A stretch of DNA of 13,655 nucleotides from Gammaproteobacteria bacterium. GTDB taxonomy: Bacteria > Pseudomonadota > Gammaproteobacteria > UBA12402. Positions 6,629 through 13,534 of the stretch are shown piece after piece (the first letter of the stretch is position 1; every line of letters starts with the position of its first letter). A program made the position numbers and the translations under genes. The notes beneath the pieces were generated by a model that saw only the letters and a program-made list of their open reading frames with translations, ran no database searches and had not been told where the DNA came from. The stretch is taken from assembly GCA_028282395.1 (NCBI GenBank), contig JANQHY010000275.1:1-13655 (forward strand), in the 5' to 3' direction.

Positions 6629-9067
6629 AAAATCAGCTGATACCGGACCGACAGTATAGTCGTGCATATTATTCTGATAGTTCTGTCTAGAATGAAAGCT
6701 TGGTTGTTTAGTTACAGGGTTTTCCGACTTATTATCACTCTTATCAACTATTTCTGCTGTTATTGAATGCTCAATACAGGTATTCTGGATACTATTAAGT
6801 ATTTTAGCAGTACGCGTACCCGTCCGCCTGACTGAGAATTTTTCTGCTGAATCATCAAGTTCTTTATTTAATCTGAAACGACTCCAAACCGCGCCAACAA
6901 TAGGCACAGAAGATAAAAGGAGCTCTTCCATGAAACTTACACATTTGCCAAAAAATGTTCTATGATTACTCGCCTTTCCAAAAAAGCCCTTTATTTTATT
7001 ATGCATAGAGAACATCGTTTTTTTACGATACTTTCCTCCATTCTTTAACGCCAAACAGTCTTTTTCTAATTGATTTTTAACGTTTTGCAAATTTTTAGAA
7101 ATCTCGATTGATTCCTCATCATCCCTCGACATTAAATTCCTTATTTGATCTTCTATCTCAATAATATGAGTCAAGGAATTTATAATAAAATTCCTTTTAT
7201 TTTTTTGACCTTCTTTTCCAATGTACTTTAACATATCACAAATAAAGTCTACATCTTTACTACAGTTATTCAAGAAGAAATTCATATAACCCTGATCATC
7301 TATCTGACTAGAGAATTGAATCATTCTATTCGTATAGGACTCTTCGATTTTTAAAAGTTTACTTCTCTGCTGATCATTAAGATGTTTTTTATCAACTCTT
7401 CCAATACTGTTTCTAATTTTTAAGTGGTTACCTTTTAAATCAACAAACGCTCTTTTACTATGATACTGCTTTAAAACATCTCGCATCTCTTTATAACTAC
7501 TTATTCCCTTAGCACGCATCAGAATTCTGTTAGTAAACTGCTGCTCCATCTCTAACAGACTTCCTCGCTGGACTATAGAAAGAGAATCTTCTTTTTTAAT
7601 CGAACTTCTATGATAAGGCCGCAGCTTTTCAATGGATTTCACAACTAGATTATTTATCTCATCACTATTAAACTCGCCCTTACCTAACAGCAGCCCTTCC
7701 AACTGAAGCCATTCAGCTTGAGATTTAAGATCCTGAATAATTTTATCTGCTTTTAACTTCTCTTCTTGATCATAGTCTTCATTATCACTCTCAAACTTAT
7801 CTTTATATTCTTTTTCGAGTTTGCATAATTCATTATTTATCTTTGCTTCTTCATTGGCGAGCTCATAATACCGCCTGATCCTATCCGCATTCTCTTGATG
7901 GCTTAACTGACTATCTTCCAGATTAATCTCACCTACTATTAAGAATTTAATTAACTTACTATTCGTATCAAGGCTTTTAAACTTGTATCCAACATCCTTT
8001 TCATCAGATAATTCCCCAAGAGAGAAAACCGAATGGATTTTAATATGCTCAAAAAAATAATAGTCTTGCGTACTATTTAAAGTATCAAACATTGTGATAC
8101 CATTAATTTTAGCATGGAATTCGATTTCAGGATTATTAGATTGAGTGTTTATTAGAATATGCCTTTCTTTTGTAATAGATACACCACTAGCCTTCTCTAT
8201 ATGCTCTGGAATACTTCCTTCATACAAAGGAACAAAGTTTTCAGCCAACTTCTTATCACCTCTTAACCTAAGAAGCGAAAATGGTAGCCCCATAACCCCT
8301 TGACCATATGAATTAACGAGATTGTGATAAGCATCACTGTGCTGATCCATACCAAGAGTTTGCTTGATATAATTCGGATTAGGCACCTTAATATGAGCAC
8401 CATTTTCTTGGAGAAACCTTGAAACATAGTTTCCTCTATCACTACTAATACCGCACATGATGTTGAGGCCACCATTATCTCTCATTCTATCAAAGCAGTT
8501 TTTTACATCCTCGCAAATATTAACCTCTTTCTCTTGCCATAGGCCCTCTTCATTCTGAGAAATCAGTGTCCCTGTTTTTCCATCTTCATTTTGTATTAAG
8601 ACATATTTACCATTCTGCTCACCAGAAACTGGATCAAAACTGAACCCCTCTTTCTCTGCTTCTTGCTTAGAAAATACTCTAACAAAATCAACAGAACCAC
8701 CAGTATAATCGTCTTGAGCATTGAATGTTTTCTTCTTAGAATTAACGAATGGTGTGACAAGACGATTTAAGTCTTTCTTAAAATTCTCTTCGGCACTACG
8801 GAATTTTATTTTGGCCTGCCCTTCAAGATTCCCTCTAAATTTATCTGCATACTCCGGCCTAATAGAAACCTTTCCATTAGATGAGAATAGATCATAACCA
8901 TTTCCATGAGACGAAGTTAAAAGATTTTGTGACGTTGACGTCTTACGAAATTTATAAAGGGCACCTTTAGTATTACGATCCTCTTTATTCCCCAATAAGT
9001 TTTCCTTCAGCGAGGGATCTCTTTCTGCTGCCTGATAAATTTCTTGGTTTGATATATGATGATACAT
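6617..9067 (-). CDS. Large orphan protein, 816 aa, coiled-coil-rich; effector-like (unrecognised)
   Basis: I do not recognise a family. The protein is hydrophilic and highly charged, with no signal peptide. Residues 60-230 look globular and mixed alpha/beta. Residues 394-460 are Glu/Lys-rich heptad-like helix, probably coiled coil. Residues 500-680 are mostly charged helix. Residues 712-728 (FMEELLLSSVPIVGAVW) form the only notable hydrophobic stretch, too short and weak to be a sure membrane span. The tail from about 775 is Asn/Ser/Gln-rich and looks disordered. Size, coiled coil and lack of known domains resemble Legionella/Coxiella Dot/Icm effectors, but that is only analogy. The sequence is visibly more A/T-rich than uvrA or rimM, suggesting acquired DNA. 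The start at 9067 has only a weak ribosome site (AAGAG, about 11 nt away). A 26-codon ORF in the same frame stops 15 nt before it. Its stop codon lies 4 nt from that of convergent rimM. Confidence 0.8.
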   Translation of the reverse strand: MYHHISNQEIYQAAERDPSLKENLLGNKEDRNTKGALYKFRKTSTSQNLLTSSHGNGYDLFSSNGKVSIRPEYADKFRGNLEGQAKIKFRSAEENFKKDLNRLVTPFVNSKKKTFNAQDDYTGGSVDFVRVFSKQEAEKEGFSFDPVSGEQNGKYVLIQNEDGKTGTLISQNEEGLWQEKEVNICEDVKNCFDRMRDNGGLNIMCGISSDRGNYVSRFLQENGAHIKVPNPNYIKQTLGMDQHSDAYHNLVNSYGQGVMGLPFSLLRLRGDKKLAENFVPLYEGSIPEHIEKASGVSITKERHILINTQSNNPEIEFHAKINGITMFDTLNSTQDYYFFEHIKIHSVFSLGELSDEKDVGYKFKSLDTNSKLIKFLIVGEINLEDSQLSHQENADRIRRYYELANEEAKINNELCKLEKEYKDKFESDNEDYDQEEKLKADKIIQDLKSQAEWLQLEGLLLGKGEFNSDEINNLVVKSIEKLRPYHRSSIKKEDSLSIVQRGSLLEMEQQFTNRILMRAKGISSYKEMRDVLKQYHSKRAFVDLKGNHLKIRNSIGRVDKKHLNDQQRSKLLKIEESYTNRMIQFSSQIDDQGYMNFFLNNCSKDVDFICDMLKYIGKEGQKNKRNFIINSLTHIIEIEDQIRNLMSRDDEESIEISKNLQNVKNQLEKDCLALKNGGKYRKKTMFSMHNKIKGFFGKASNHRTFFGKCVSFMEELLLSSVPIVGAVWSRFRLNKELDDSAEKFSVRRTGTRTAKILNSIQNTCIEHSITAEIVDKSDNKSENPVTKQPSFHSRQNYQNNMHDYTVGPVSADFSPF

Positions 9068-9082
9068 TTTTTGAAGTACTCT

Positions 9083-9163
9083 TTATTTACTTTTTGCAAC
9101 CAGAGTAGTTTCCGTAAACTTATACTCAGATCTAACTGATGAATTTTGTTGTTGCCTTAACAT
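9083..9163 (-). CDS. Upstream short ORF, 26 codons, in frame with the 816-aa gene
   Basis: The frame starts with ATG at 9163-9161, ends with TAA at 9085-9083 and encodes MLRQQQNSSVRSEYKFTETT plus six more residues. AGGG at 9172-9169 lies 5 nt before the ATG, a better ribosome site than the one before the large gene. The TAA is followed by five sense codons and then the ATG at 9067, all in one frame. It may be a leader peptide, or the original N-terminus of the large protein cut off by a nonsense mutation. It falls about 50 nt downstream of the predicted transcription start. Too short to judge by composition. Confidence 0.4.
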   Translation of the reverse strand: MLRQQQNSSVRSEYKFTETTLVAKSK

Positions 9164-9219
9164 TGCTGCCCTACAAACTCTGTATTGAAATGAATGACTT
9201 TGAAATTAACTACAAAGAT

Positions 9220-9247
9220 ATTATACTCCGATTGCATTTAAAATCAA
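9220..9247 (-). promoter_or_regulatory. Strong-looking sigma70 promoter for the 816-aa gene
   Basis: On the minus strand TTGATT (9247-9242; first four bases match TTGACA) is followed after 16 nt by a perfect TATAAT (9225-9220). Transcription would start near 9213, about 50 nt before the short ORF and about 146 nt before the large ORF. This is one of the best promoter matches in the window. Confidence 0.55.
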
Positions 9248-9357
9248 CATTTTTGTAAGAAAAAATATATTATACAATAGGATATAGATTAAAAGTGATT
9301 TTTTAAAAAATGCCTTCTATGATTTAAGTAAATAATAAATATAGATAAATAAATTTC

Positions 9358-9414
9358 ATTTTTTACCCATTATGCTACCTTAGCCATTATTATTTCCAAT
9401 AAAAGGTAAAAAAT
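9358..9414. repeat. Perfect 10-nt inverted repeat with 37-nt spacer
   Basis: ATTTTTTACC at 9358-9367 and GGTAAAAAAT at 9405-9414 are exact reverse complements. They lie 122-178 nt beyond the stop codon of the 810-aa gene and upstream of the promoter of the 816-aa gene. They may be a long-loop mRNA stem, a paired protein-binding site, or the terminal repeats of a very small decayed element. In DNA this A/T-rich, chance remains possible. Confidence 0.4.
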
Positions 9415-9535
9415 ATCGATTAAATTTGAATTTATTAGTTCATACAGCGTAACCCTTTGATTTATGACTATAGATTACAGTAATTAGCACTGTCATGATA
9501 ACAAGCGACATCAGCAAACTTTATGATTATTCATG

Positions 9536-11968
9536 TTAAGTAACATAATTCTGCTCAACAAGAGCGTGTTCAGGACTAGGTTTGTTAACATAGCCCTCTG
9601 CATCTTGCTCAATAGGCTTCTGTTTCTCCAGCCCATCATCCCCTGGTGTAGCGCCATAACTCCTATCTACCTGCTCAGCAAAGTCAAGCATTCCCTTACT
9701 GAGACGAGTCGGTTTAAAAAATGAAGTAGAGCTTTTCCACCAGACGCTTGCTGTTGTAATTGAAGCAACCCATAAAACAATGGCTTCGATGGTCTCAGCT
9801 AACACTGTCGGCCCCAGTGCATGAACTACTGCTAACGTTGCACCAGTACCAATACCAAAAATACCGCCAGTCATAATTATTGCTGCGATAAATCCACTAA
9901 TGAGCAGTAACATCATAAATAATCCTAGCAGTGTCCAACCTAAACTTGTATGCCCATCTGCAAGATTATTGGCATAATCAAGATAGTTATTAATCGTCTT
10001 CTCATCATGCATTCCATACATCAACTGGCATGTCCAAGCTAAAACGTCAATCAACTCCTCTCTTTTGCTATCTGTTTTTGCTGCCAGATATAGTGCAGTT
10101 GTCTGCTCAAATAGATATTTTGCTTTTTGTGCTAATACTGCAAAACAGAAATTCTGACTCGATTGATAGCAATCAATAGCAAAACAGAGCATCACTCTAT
10201 TTTGAAAGAATATTTCATCCTTTTTATTCGTAAACTCTCCAACTGATTGATAGACACAGTCCAGAAAATCTAACAAACTTTGTCGATTTCTCTCCAACCC
10301 CCCATTAGCGAGAACAAATTCAACACTATAGAGCAGAAAGCACAGAAAACTACCGTCTTGTTCGGCCGTTAATTCCTGCTGTTTTCGGCAAACACGATTA
10401 AGAATATCTTTCAATCTCTTGCTAACTTCAGGACGATCTTCATAATCCACCAACACTTTACGAAACAGCAATTTGCTTTTTGCCAATCTTAACTGCCAGG
10501 AGAGTGACCGTTCAAACGTTTTTTTATCAATGTCTCCATGTGTTAATTTATCATTAAAATCATAATCAATAATAGATAGCTCGGTTAGCGCATGTCTTTT
10601 ATCCGTTAACGTTGTGGCAGATTCTATCAACTCATCTATCCTGCCATTAATCTCATTAGCACTTTTTTCTACATCGTCCGACCAACTCTTTTTCTTCTTA
10701 TAACGCTCTATTTTATTTTTAAGCGCCAATTTCTTTTCAGCTAATGCTTCATCAAGAACCTGTGTGGCAAAATCATCGAGCAGTGTGCTCAATGTTTGCA
10801 GCTCCTGACTGGATTTTTTTCCAAGGACAATAATATTTTCTAAGTAAGCATTAAATACCCGCTCATCCTCTGGATCACCCTCCTCTACAGAGTTATCCTC
10901 ATTCTCAAGACGGTAAAGTAACATATTCATCAACTCAAGTGTTTTCAGCATCATTTCTCTATTCTGATCCTGAAAATATAATCCCTCTATTTTATTGATT
11001 AAATTTAGTGCCGACTCTACCCATTTACTTTTCCCTTTTTTATTACACTCTTCTATTTTTTTCTTAAGCAACTCGACTTCAATATCTTTATGAAGATCTT
11101 TTGAACGTGTAATCAGCGATTGTAAAAAATAGTCAGTTATCTGCGGAGGCTGCATATGCAGACCATCATCTTCATGAAGATCATCAGCTTTAATAGCATA
11201 TGCCATGGTTTGCACTGGCGCTGCTGAAAAATCAATCTCTTCCTCAAACTGCTTCTGGTCAAGCTTTACCTTACTGACCCTTATTTTCTCTAGCTGTATA
11301 GAAAGAACAGGATGACCGCTATGATCATGAATAACTTTTTTACAGCAGTTATTCAATGAGACATTGACATAATCTCGACCATTATCACTACCATATGAGT
11401 AACAGATCAATGACATGCCATGCTCTTGTGAGTAACCTTCTAGCGCAGTAATTTTCTTTTGAGCAATACCTAATGTTTTTAGGCAATAGGTTAATATTTT
11501 TTTACCGTTATTATTCGAATTACTGGTTATATCAACCGTAATAGCTGCCTCATCATCTTTTTTTAGGGAGTTGTCGTCAGCATTATTAATCATCTGCGCT
11601 ATTTTTGTTGCATGGTTGTGCGCTTTATCTTCATCAAGAATATCAGCGGCATCATATTCATACCACTCCCCCTTATAGCCAATTTTAATATGTGGCGAGG
11701 CATGACTTTTTCGACCCGTGACGATAACCTTTTGACCATCTTTATTGGTCAGTTCAACACTCAAATCACCTTTCACCCCTCTCACAAGATCACGATAGAC
11801 ACTATTTAACCCATCATTGACGCCAGGCCGAAAGACAATCTTATCTCCACTAATGAATTTATTACTTTCTCGATTATTTAATGATTCACTATTGCTAATA
11901 TGCTCTGCTAACGCCAATTTACTAACAGTGTTGGTACTCAGTTGACGTGGAAATAGTAATTGATACAT
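9536..11968 (-). CDS. Large orphan protein, 810 aa, with C-terminal hydrophobic segments; effector-like (unrecognised)
   Basis: No family recognised. Residues 1-300 are soluble mixed structure. Residues 300-460 are charged helix with likely coiled coil (for example LKKKIEECNKKGK and EKKLALKNKIERYKKKK). Residues 500-670 look like an all-helical, TPR-like or armadillo-like solenoid. Two to three hydrophobic segments follow: about 676-700 (LGWTLLGLFMMLLLISGFIA), a Gly-rich stretch 700-720, and 722-744 (IEAIVLWVASITTASVWW). The last 60 residues are hydrophilic, with PTRLSKGMLDFAEQVDRS at about 753-770. There is no N-terminal signal, so it would insert by its C-terminal part or enter host membranes if secreted; both are inference. 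An excellent AAGGAGG lies 5 nt before the ATG. Directly before the ATG is the TAG of an in-frame 38-codon ORF. The gene is divergent from trmD and sits inside the usual rimM-trmD junction. Confidence 0.8.
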   Translation of the reverse strand: MYQLLFPRQLSTNTVSKLALAEHISNSESLNNRESNKFISGDKIVFRPGVNDGLNSVYRDLVRGVKGDLSVELTNKDGQKVIVTGRKSHASPHIKIGYKGEWYEYDAADILDEDKAHNHATKIAQMINNADDNSLKKDDEAAITVDITSNSNNNGKKILTYCLKTLGIAQKKITALEGYSQEHGMSLICYSYGSDNGRDYVNVSLNNCCKKVIHDHSGHPVLSIQLEKIRVSKVKLDQKQFEEEIDFSAAPVQTMAYAIKADDLHEDDGLHMQPPQITDYFLQSLITRSKDLHKDIEVELLKKKIEECNKKGKSKWVESALNLINKIEGLYFQDQNREMMLKTLELMNMLLYRLENEDNSVEEGDPEDERVFNAYLENIIVLGKKSSQELQTLSTLLDDFATQVLDEALAEKKLALKNKIERYKKKKSWSDDVEKSANEINGRIDELIESATTLTDKRHALTELSIIDYDFNDKLTHGDIDKKTFERSLSWQLRLAKSKLLFRKVLVDYEDRPEVSKRLKDILNRVCRKQQELTAEQDGSFLCFLLYSVEFVLANGGLERNRQSLLDFLDCVYQSVGEFTNKKDEIFFQNRVMLCFAIDCYQSSQNFCFAVLAQKAKYLFEQTTALYLAAKTDSKREELIDVLAWTCQLMYGMHDEKTINNYLDYANNLADGHTSLGWTLLGLFMMLLLISGFIAAIIMTGGIFGIGTGATLAVVHALGPTVLAETIEAIVLWVASITTASVWWKSSTSFFKPTRLSKGMLDFAEQVDRSYGATPGDDGLEKQKPIEQDAEGYVNKPSPEHALVEQNYVT

Positions 11969-12085
11969 CTAGTCCTCCTTGCTCCGCTTCAACAAGAGAC
12001 TTCCAGCAACTGCTTGACGCACGTAATGGGTAATGATTGCAACGTAGATGGGAAAGAGGTAGTGACTATAGCCGATAATTAACAT
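11969..12085 (-). CDS. Small membrane-like ORF, 38 aa, abutting the 810-aa gene
   Basis: Starts at ATG 12085-12083 and stops at TAG 11971-11969, directly followed by the ATG of the 810-aa gene in the same frame. The peptide starts MLIIGYSHYLFPIYVAIITH and ends with a charged KRSKED tail, giving one probable membrane helix at about 2-22 and a basic C-terminal flank. AAGGAG lies 9 nt before its ATG. An in-frame ATG at 12112 would give 47 residues but has a poorer site. The strong ribosome site of the large gene is made of its last codons (AGC AAG GAG GAC), so the two are very likely translationally coupled. It could be a leader or partner peptide, a toxin-like small protein, or a severed N-terminal anchor of the large protein. 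I recognise no family. Confidence 0.5.
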   Translation of the reverse strand: MLIIGYSHYLFPIYVAIITHYVRQAVAGSLLLKRSKED

Positions 12086-12141
12086 AATGCCGCTCTCCTT
12101 GTCGCACAACATTAACCTTTAAAAGTCTCTCGGTGTCTGCC

Positions 12142-12159
12142 GGCTTATTCCAATAAGCC
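12142..12159. repeat. Perfect 18-nt palindrome
   Basis: GGCTTATTCCAATAAGCC has GGCTTATT and its exact complement AATAAGCC separated by CC. As RNA it would form a 7-bp stem with a 4-nt loop. On the minus strand it would lie in the leader upstream of the 38-aa ORF; on the plus strand it lies before trmD. It has no T tail immediately after it on either strand, so an operator or leader hairpin is likelier than a terminator. Confidence 0.5.
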
Positions 12160-12193
12160 ATTGATTTCAAAAAAAACTACAACACCTCGGGCA

Positions 12194-12202
12194 AGTATAA
12201 CA
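12194..12202 (-). promoter_or_regulatory. Possible extended -10 promoter for the 38-aa/810-aa pair
   Basis: On the minus strand TGT precedes TATACT (12199-12194), giving an extended -10 motif one base off consensus. No good -35 is visible at the expected distance. A start near 12187 would place the palindrome at 12142-12159 in the leader and the small ORF about 100 nt downstream. Confidence 0.3.
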
Positions 12203-12304
12203 CAAAAGTGTCTATATGCTAGCCTTATTAGCGATTATTGCTTGCTAAAGTGGCTGAAAAGCGCCACAATGCGACGATAATGCAAAATGAGGTAAATAGG
12301 CGTA

Positions 12305-13054
12305 ATGACCGTTTCATTGGCTACCATAGCCATTTTTCCACAAATCCTACAATGTCTGCACCATACCATCCCTGGGCGAGCAATTGCCGATGGCAAAGTA
12401 GCCATTCCATGCTGGAATCCACGCGACTATTGTGAGGATAAACACCGTACTGTTGACGACCGTCCTTATGGCGGTGGTCCAGGTATGGTGATGAAAGTCG
12501 AGCCACTGCGCCGCGCTATCTCTGCAGCGAAAACGACACTACCTAATGCCAAAGTGATCTATTTGTCGCCACAAGGTCAACCCTTTTCACAGCAGGTCGC
12601 ACAGCAGTGGGCTGCTGCACCGCATGACCTAATTCTGATTGCTGGCCGTTATGAGGGGATTGATGAGAGGTTACTAGACAACGACATTGATGAAGAGTGG
12701 TCGATTGGCGATTATGTGCTCTCTGGCGGTGAGTTAGCCGCTGCAATCATTATTGATGCCCTCACTCGGCTGCTACCCGGCGTACTCGGTGATGCCCAAT
12801 CTGCAGCAGAAGACTCATTCAGCCATGGCCTCCTCGATTATCCACACTATACTCGTCCAGAAAAGATAGACGGCAAGGGGGTACCTGATGTATTATTGTC
12901 GGGCGATCATGCTGCCATTGCCCGTTGGCGCTTGCAGCAATCGCTAGGTCGGACCTGGTTAAAACGTCCTAACCTATTGAAAGAAAAGAGATTAAATGAA
13001 GTAGAAAAGGAGCTTTTAGCTGCTTTTATTAAAGAGTATCACCAAGACCGGTGA
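12305..13054 (+). CDS. trmD: tRNA (guanine37-N1)-methyltransferase TrmD
   Basis: TrmD methylates N1 of G37 next to the anticodon using S-adenosylmethionine and prevents +1 frameshifting. It is an essential cytoplasmic SPOUT dimer. The 249 residues match the family. HRTVDDRPYGGGPGM is at 47-61. The trefoil-knot SAM site is seen in YLSPQG at 86-91, AGRYEGIDERL at 113-123 and EEWSIGDYVLSGGEL at 130-144. Asp170 in AEDSF corresponds to the catalytic aspartate (D169 in E. coli). HYTRPE and SLGRTWLKRP are also conserved. The start at 12305 gives FPQIL near residue 11 as in homologues; AGG lies 4 nt before and GAGG 12 nt before the ATG. Normally it follows rimM in one operon. Here rimM ends 5.7 kb upstream, so it needs its own promoter. 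rplS begins 19 nt after its stop. Confidence 0.98.
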   Translation: MTVSLATIAIFPQILQCLHHTIPGRAIADGKVAIPCWNPRDYCEDKHRTVDDRPYGGGPGMVMKVEPLRRAISAAKTTLPNAKVIYLSPQGQPFSQQVAQQWAAAPHDLILIAGRYEGIDERLLDNDIDEEWSIGDYVLSGGELAAAIIIDALTRLLPGVLGDAQSAAEDSFSHGLLDYPHYTRPEKIDGKGVPDVLLSGDHAAIARWRLQQSLGRTWLKRPNLLKEKRLNEVEKELLAAFIKEYHQDR

Positions 13055-13073
13055 GTAGATGAGGTAGAGAAAA

Positions 13074-13520
13074 ATGAGCAATATTATTCAGCAAATTGAG
13101 CAGGAACAGATCCAAAAGGAGATTCCAGAATTTCAAAGCGGGGATAGCGTATCTGTTGAAGTACGTGTTAAAGAGGGTAACCGTGAGCGGCTCCAACGTT
13201 TTGAAGGCGTTGTAATTGCCAAACGTAATCGTGGTCTTAACTCATCATTCACTGTACGTAAAATCTCGAATGGTGAAGGAGTTGAGCGCGTATTTCAGAC
13301 CTATAGCGCACTCATCGCTTCGATTAAAGTCCTCCGCCGTGGTGACGTTAGACGCGCCAAGCTCTACTATCTACGTGAACGCAGCGGCCGTTCTGCACGG
13401 ATTAAAGAGAAAATTGTCACTAAAAATAAAAAAGCAGCTGCAGAGACTAAAAAAGCAGCGAAAACTGCTAAAAAAACAACTAAGACTGAAAACCGTGACA
13501 AAGGTGAGCAGGCCGAGTAA
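13074..13520 (+). CDS. rplS: 50S ribosomal protein L19 with Lys/Ala-rich C-terminal extension
   Basis: L19 sits at the 30S-50S interface (bridge B8 region). Residues 1-113 match the bacterial protein throughout: [43 protein letters not shown] and [20 protein letters not shown]. coli L19 has 115 residues; this one has 148. The extra residues, about 116-148, are low-complexity and strongly basic ([21 protein letters not shown]), then acidic at the very end, like eukaryotic H1-type tails. The tail's DNA is rich in AAA and GCA/GCT codons and probably grew by slippage or local duplication. GAGG lies 9 nt before the ATG. It follows trmD by 19 nt and precedes a CinA-like gene by 14 nt, so the three probably share a transcript. 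Confidence 0.98.
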   Translation: MSNIIQQIEQEQIQKEIPEFQSGDSVSVEVRVKEGNRERLQRFEGVVIAKRNRGLNSSFTVRKISNGEGVERVFQTYSALIASIKVLRRGDVRRAKLYYLRERSGRSARIKEKIVTKNKKAAAETKKAAKTAKKTTKTENRDKGEQAE

Positions 13521-13534
13521 TTTTACCGCCTGTT

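Larger units (their letters stand above)
9068..9535. other. AT-rich intergenic region between the two large minus-strand genes
   Basis: This 468-nt stretch is very A/T-rich. It holds the promoter at 9220-9247 and the short ORF at 9083-9163 on the minus strand. It also has a perfect 10-nt inverted repeat (9358-9367 and 9405-9414) and a small ACAGT/ACTGT hairpin at 9477-9493. No T-tailed intrinsic terminator for the upstream 810-aa gene was found, so whether the two genes share a transcript is open. I see no further gene in it. Confidence 0.6.
11969..12304. other. Divergent intergenic region between the orphan gene and trmD
   Basis: The 336 nt contain the 38-aa minus-strand ORF, a palindrome at 12142-12159, an A8 run at 12169-12176 and a candidate minus-strand promoter near 12194-12202. 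I found no convincing plus-strand -35/-10 pair for trmD; TATAAC at 12196-12201 lacks a recognisable -35. Nothing resembling a remnant of rimM or rpsP is seen. Confidence 0.5.

Noticed and set aside
9477..9493. Intrinsic terminator for the 810-aa gene (ACAGT/ACTGT hairpin)
   Set aside because: The stem is only 5 bp and A/T-rich with no T run after it on the minus strand.
6613..12304. Insertion sequence, integrase or tRNA attachment site explaining the inserted block
   Set aside because: No transposase or integrase ORF, no tRNA gene and no flanking direct repeats could be recognised by eye.
12238..12435. 65-codon plus-strand ORF overlapping the start of trmD
   Set aside because: It runs in another frame into the highly conserved trmD sequence; a shadow ORF.
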